Made by a program: the position numbers and the translations under genes. Below, one piece after another: positions 60,789 to 64,000 of a stretch of 64,000 nt of DNA. Position 1 is the first letter of the stretch, and every line of letters begins with the position of its first letter. The DNA is from Hydrocarboniclastica marina (lineage in GTDB: Bacteria; Pseudomonadota; Gammaproteobacteria; Pseudomonadales; Oleiphilaceae), in contig NZ_CP031093.1 of assembly GCF_004851605.1 (NCBI RefSeq), positions 2,604,692-2,668,691 of the forward strand. The letters are read 5' to 3'. The notes beneath the pieces were generated by a model. It did not search any database. It was not told the origin of the DNA and was given only the letters and a program-made list of their open reading frames with translations.

Positions 60789-61814
60789 ATGGCCCTGCAC
60801 TACTTTCGCATTCTCTACGCCAGCCAGGGCGGGCCTGAGCAGCCCGTCACGACCAAAGCAGGTCCGACCCTGCGCGAGCCCGGCGGAGACTACGAGGGCA
60901 TGCACAAGCAGCTCAAGCGGGTTTTCAACGCCAAGCCCGGAAAGCGGTACGGCCGTTTTTCGACTGACCTGGGTGATGCACCGGTCCAGGCCTGGCTCAA
61001 AGACTATCTCGAAGAAAAGCAGAGCTTCGAAAGCCTGACGGATAAGCTGCTGGCACAGTGGGGAGAACTGCTGGGCACTGTCGACCTGGACTACCAGGGC
61101 GCGATTGCCATCGCCCATGAGCAACTCGCCGAAGGGCAGGTATTATACATCTGGGGCCTGGAAACGGACGCCAGCCTGTTCCTGGACAATCGACTTTCCC
61201 TCGACCAGGGCGAAACCCTGAGCCTCTCCCGACTCAATCTGGCCGCGCGCATCGAGGTGGACGACTGGCTCGCTGCCGAACCGGCCCAGAATTACATTAC
61301 CCTCGTGCAGGCACGCGGCACCGGGGATCTGGGCGAGCGTTTCGCCCAGCTTGCAGGCTTTGAAAGCAGTGTCGATGTCGACAAGGAAACCCAGACTTTC
61401 CTGGACGCCGTAGAAGCCTTTGCACGGGAAGGCGACGCGGGCAAAGCACAGGCCGTTCGGACCCGGGCGTACGAATTCTGCAAGGATCAGGGAGCGGCCG
61501 GCGAGCCTGTGCCACTGGAAGCGCTGTCGGGATACCTGGACGAGGAAAACCCCGAACGCTTCACTGAGTTCGTCAGCCAGGCTCAGTCCCTGCCGGCGCA
61601 GACGGTCCTGCACCCCGACCAACGGAAAGTTCGCAAACTGGTACGGATATCGGGAACCGGCAACGGCCTCAGCGTGTCTTTCTCTTCTGACCTGATGAAT
61701 CAGGCCGTCTATTACGACCGCAACCAGGGCCAGTTAACCATCACAAAAGTGCCGAAAGCGCTGCGTGAGCAACTGGACCGTTACCTGGAACGGGGCCAGG
61801 AAGACAATACCTGA
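60789..61814 (+). CDS. Nucleoid-associated protein (YejK/NdpA family)
   Basis: A 341-residue NA37-type protein of the group that includes E. coli YejK, a nucleoid protein linked to topoisomerase activity. Family features are FSTDLGDAPVQAWLKDYL-type and KETQTFLDAVEAFA segments, and the C-terminal RKLVRISGTGNGLSVSFSSDL region. The ATG at 60789 follows GGAG by six bases. It stands alone. Confidence 0.8.
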   Translation: MALHYFRILYASQGGPEQPVTTKAGPTLREPGGDYEGMHKQLKRVFNAKPGKRYGRFSTDLGDAPVQAWLKDYLEEKQSFESLTDKLLAQWGELLGTVDLDYQGAIAIAHEQLAEGQVLYIWGLETDASLFLDNRLSLDQGETLSLSRLNLAARIEVDDWLAAEPAQNYITLVQARGTGDLGERFAQLAGFESSVDVDKETQTFLDAVEAFAREGDAGKAQAVRTRAYEFCKDQGAAGEPVPLEALSGYLDEENPERFTEFVSQAQSLPAQTVLHPDQRKVRKLVRISGTGNGLSVSFSSDLMNQAVYYDRNQGQLTITKVPKALREQLDRYLERGQEDNT

Positions 61815-62022
61815 GGGCCACAGTCGGCCGGCACAGCGCGAAGCAGCGATCTTTGGCTGGTCGAAATTTAACCACACCCTGGTTTAACCGGGCCTATTGA
61901 ACCCGGTATAATGCGCCGCTTCAGGACAGAAGCGCACCTGCCCGCGATTGATCCCGACGTTCCACCACACGGCAGTGCTAGTGTCCTGTCCGGGCTTCAC
62001 TTATTTCCAGACCGAGTACGCA

Positions 62023-63372
62023 ATGACTACGATGGCGAAGAAGCTTTTCATCAAAACCCACGGCTGCCAAATGAATGAGTACGATTCCTCGCGCATGGCG
62101 GATCTGCTTATGGACGGGCAGAAAGTGGAACTTACCGACTCCGCCGAAGATGCCGACATCCTGTTGCTCAACACCTGCTCGATTCGCGAGAAGGCACAGG
62201 AGAAGGTCTTTCACCAGCTCGGTCGCTGGAAATCACTGAAGCAGGCCAAGCCGGGCCTGGTCATTGGCGTCGGCGGATGCGTTGCCAGCCAGGAGGGCCA
62301 GGCCATTATCGACAGGGCACCCTACGTCGACATGGTATTCGGGCCCCAAACCCTCCACCGCCTGCCGGAAATGATCATCAAAGCCGGGACGGGCGGCGTG
62401 GGCGTTGTTGATGTCAGCTTCCCCGAGATCGAAAAATTCGACAACCTGCCCAGCCCCGGCGCCGACGGCCCCTCCGCGTTTGTATCCATCATGGAAGGCT
62501 GCAGCAAGTACTGTACTTTCTGTGTTGTACCTTACACCCGGGGTGAAGAAGTCAGCCGTCCCGTCGACGATGTGCTTGCAGAAATCGCGCATCTGGCAGC
62601 GCAGGGGGTACGCGAAGTCAACCTGCTGGGCCAGAACGTCAACGCGTATCAGGGCGAGACGCACGATGGCGACACCATGGACATGGCTGAGCTGGTCACC
62701 CTGGTGGCCGCGATCGAAGGCATAGACCGGATCCGTTATACCACCTCGCACCCGGTGGAATTCTCCGACGCCCTGATCGATGTCTACGCGGAAGTACCGG
62801 AGCTGGTCAGCCACCTGCATCTGCCGGTGCAAAGCGGTTCAGACCGGATTCTGAGCATGATGAAGCGCGGGCATACGGCGCTGGAATACAAGTCCAAGAT
62901 TCGTCGTCTCCGCAAACTGCGCCCGGACATCAGTATTTCATCCGACTTTATCATCGGTTTTCCCGGCGAGACCGAGAAGGATTTCGAAGCGACCATGAAA
63001 CTGATCGAGGAGATCGGCTTCGACGTGTCCTTCAGCTTCATATACAGCGCCCGGCCCGGTACTCCTGCCGCCGATCTTCCCGATGACACGTCGATGGATC
63101 TCAAGAAGGAGCGGCTGGCAATTCTGCAGAACCGGATCAACCAGCACGCCCAGGAAATATCCCGGCGTATGGTCGGGTCGGTCCAGCGTATCCTCGTAAC
63201 CGGCCTCTCCCGCAAGGACCCCGGCGAACACCAGGGCCGCACGGAAAATAATCGGGTGGTCAATTTCAGGACCGATATTGCCGGAGTCATTGGCCAGTTT
63301 GTCGATGTGCGAATCACCAGCGCCCTGCCCAATTCGCTCCGCGGCGAACTGGTCGACGGCATTCTTTACTAG
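62023..63372 (+). CDS. miaB: tRNA-2-methylthio-N6-dimethylallyladenosine synthase
   Basis: Radical SAM methylthiotransferase of 449 residues that modifies i6A37 in tRNA reading UNN codons. Two Fe-S clusters are bound: the N-terminal cysteines in [21 protein letters not shown] and GGCVAS, and the CSKYCTFC motif (CxxxCxxC) near residue 157. A TRAM domain ends the protein. The Met at 62023 or 62032 is used; the upstream extension has no family support. Its TAG stop at 63370-63372 forms part of the repeat element that follows. Confidence 0.95.
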   Translation: MTTMAKKLFIKTHGCQMNEYDSSRMADLLMDGQKVELTDSAEDADILLLNTCSIREKAQEKVFHQLGRWKSLKQAKPGLVIGVGGCVASQEGQAIIDRAPYVDMVFGPQTLHRLPEMIIKAGTGGVGVVDVSFPEIEKFDNLPSPGADGPSAFVSIMEGCSKYCTFCVVPYTRGEEVSRPVDDVLAEIAHLAAQGVREVNLLGQNVNAYQGETHDGDTMDMAELVTLVAAIEGIDRIRYTTSHPVEFSDALIDVYAEVPELVSHLHLPVQSGSDRILSMMKRGHTALEYKSKIRRLRKLRPDISISSDFIIGFPGETEKDFEATMKLIEEIGFDVSFSFIYSARPGTPAADLPDDTSMDLKKERLAILQNRINQHAQEISRRMVGSVQRILVTGLSRKDPGEHQGRTENNRVVNFRTDIAGVIGQFVDVRITSALPNSLRGELVDGILY

Positions 63373-63638
63373 TGCACTGTTTGATTAATTCGCTGGCTTA
63401 CTGCGAGCTTCTGAAGGCTTTGGGCAAGGCGCTGGTCTGCAGGCATGGTGGTTCCATGTCAAAGAGCAGCAACGCAGATCCAAAGCCTTCAGAAGCTCGC
63501 CCGAAGGGAGGCCCTGAGAATCTGGCTAGCGGCGTTGCGGCGACTCGATGTGGAACCACCACACCTCCGCCGCCGCGCCTTGCCATCCAGATCCTCAGGG
63601 CCTCATTAAGTCAGCGAATTAACCAAACAGTGCACTAG
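63369..63638. repeat. Composite palindromic element between miaB and ybeZ
   Basis: A 270-bp element bounded by near-perfect inverted repeats of 32 bp (63369-63400 and 63607-63638; 30 of 32 match) that start CTAGTGCACTG. Inside are two long hairpins: a perfect 21-bp stem (63403-63423 with 63480-63500) and an 18-bp stem with one mismatch (63508-63525 with 63587-63604). The two hairpins are diverged copies in opposite orientation, sharing GGCAAGGCGC (63423-63432; inverted at 63575-63584), a GTGGTTCCA palindrome core and GCAACGC. CTAG at each outer end could be a target duplication. It encodes no transposase, so it looks like a MITE or a paired REP unit. Confidence 0.85.
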
Positions 63639-63682
63639 CACTGAACGACCTTCCGCCTGCCCACAACGAAACCGAGGCCCTT

Positions 63683-64000
63683 TTGAGCAATAGACCTGAC
63701 GCTACCGCCACCACTACGGCCGACCAGGAACAGCGCGAATTTCACCTGCAGCCGTCAGAGCCCGATCGTCTGGCTGCACTATCCGGCCAGTTCGACGAGC
63801 ATTTCAAGCATATCGAACGACGGATGGGGGTGCGCATCGGTTACCGCGGCAATCACTTTCGGGTGAGCGGCGATGCCGAAGCGACCGCAGCGGCCACCGA
63901 AGTGCTACGCCACCTCTATCGTGAAACCGAGGCAACTGACTCTCTGAGTCCAGACATCGTGCATCTGTTCATTCGGGAGTCCGGCTTTGAGCGCGTGCCT
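63683..64000 (+). CDS. ybeZ: PhoH-like ATPase YbeZ, N-terminal part
   Basis: The first 106 codons of a gene that continues past the window. The N-terminus (FHLQPSEPDRLAALSGQFDE and RRMGVRIGYRGNHFRVSGD) matches the KH-like N-terminal domain of PhoH-family ATPases; the P-loop is not yet reached. YbeZ works with the endoribonuclease YbeY in many bacteria. The start is a TTG at 63683 with GAGG five bases upstream. miaB-ybeZ is the usual order, here split by the repeat element. Confidence 0.85.
   Translation, partial: MSNRPDATATTTADQEQREFHLQPSEPDRLAALSGQFDEHFKHIERRMGVRIGYRGNHFRVSGDAEATAAATEVLRHLYRETEATDSLSPDIVHLFIRESGFERVP

Noticed and set aside
63369-63638. An integron attC site or a CRISPR remnant
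   Set aside because: The element lacks the RYYYAAC/GTTRRRY core pair of attC and has no regularly spaced direct repeats; its two units are inverted copies.

Overview
The window is a stretch of gammaproteobacterial chromosome. The evidence is the LptABC/KdsCD lipopolysaccharide block, the Mla phospholipid operon, the rpoN-hpf-ptsN-rapZ-npr block, MreBCD with Maf/RNase G/YhdP, and the miaB-ybeZ order. By eye the G+C content is in the high fifties. The combination of pilD-coaE-yacG, a single-domain PilZ protein, DUF1302/DUF1329 outer-membrane genes and a YhcB/ZapG homologue suggests Marinobacter or a close marine relative. That placement is inference, because no rRNA gene lies in the window. About 57 genes are supported. 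No tRNA, rRNA, CRISPR array, prophage or intact insertion sequence was seen.

Layout. 1-3.6 kb: the last codons of a prepilin peptidase, coaE, yacG, a HIT hydrolase, a predicted exported beta-rich protein and trmO. 4-12.4 kb: a hybrid sensor kinase coupled to a YkgJ cysteine-cluster protein, a YfaZ porin-like protein, a large unrecognised lipoprotein on the minus strand, a Bax-type glucosaminidase, a DUF1232 membrane protein and a PlsC-type acyltransferase. 12.3-18.8 kb (minus): a MalT-like LuxR regulator beside DUF1329 and DUF1302 genes. 19-22.2 kb: thiolase, zapE, zapG. 22.3-31.6 kb (minus): mlaFEDCB, ibaG, murA, hisG, hisD, hisC and nif3. 31.9-35.4 kb (plus): kdsD, kdsC, lptC, lptA, lptB, mostly overlapping. 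35.7-39.6 kb: rpoN, hpf, ptsN, rapZ and an NPr-type HPr. 39.7-41.7 kb: mgtE and darP. 41.7-51.6 kb (minus): mreB, mreC, mreD, maf, rng, yhdP and a nitrilase-family amidase. 51.9-55.9 kb: gatCAB and a PilZ protein. 56-60.7 kb: cysD, cysN and a convergent SulP transporter. 60.8-64 kb: a nucleoid-associated protein, miaB, a composite palindromic element and the start of ybeZ.

How the genes work together. Much of the window serves the cell envelope: Mla moves phospholipids, Kds/Lpt make and export LPS, MurA and MreBCD support peptidoglycan and cell shape, and YhdP, Bax and the porin-like proteins act at the envelope. A second theme is sulfur: CysDN activates sulfate and the neighbouring SulP permease may import it. 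The nitrogen PTS cluster links RpoN, PtsN, NPr and RapZ.

The most unusual observations are as follows. (1) A 270-bp composite inverted element between miaB and ybeZ has near-perfect 32-bp ends, a possible CTAG target duplication that includes the miaB stop codon, and two diverged internal hairpins whose arms changed together. (2) mreC has no ATG, GTG or TTG at its conserved N-terminus, and ATC at 50227 sits exactly where related proteins begin, behind a good ribosome-binding site. (3) Eight perfect GAAACA repeats lie inside yhdP. (4) Three tandem 19-bp repeats begin at the ykgJ stop codon. (5) A sigma-54-like site lies upstream of rpoN itself. (6) coaE carries a Ser/Thr-rich N-terminal extension with atypical codons. 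Family calls were made by reading motifs, not by database search.
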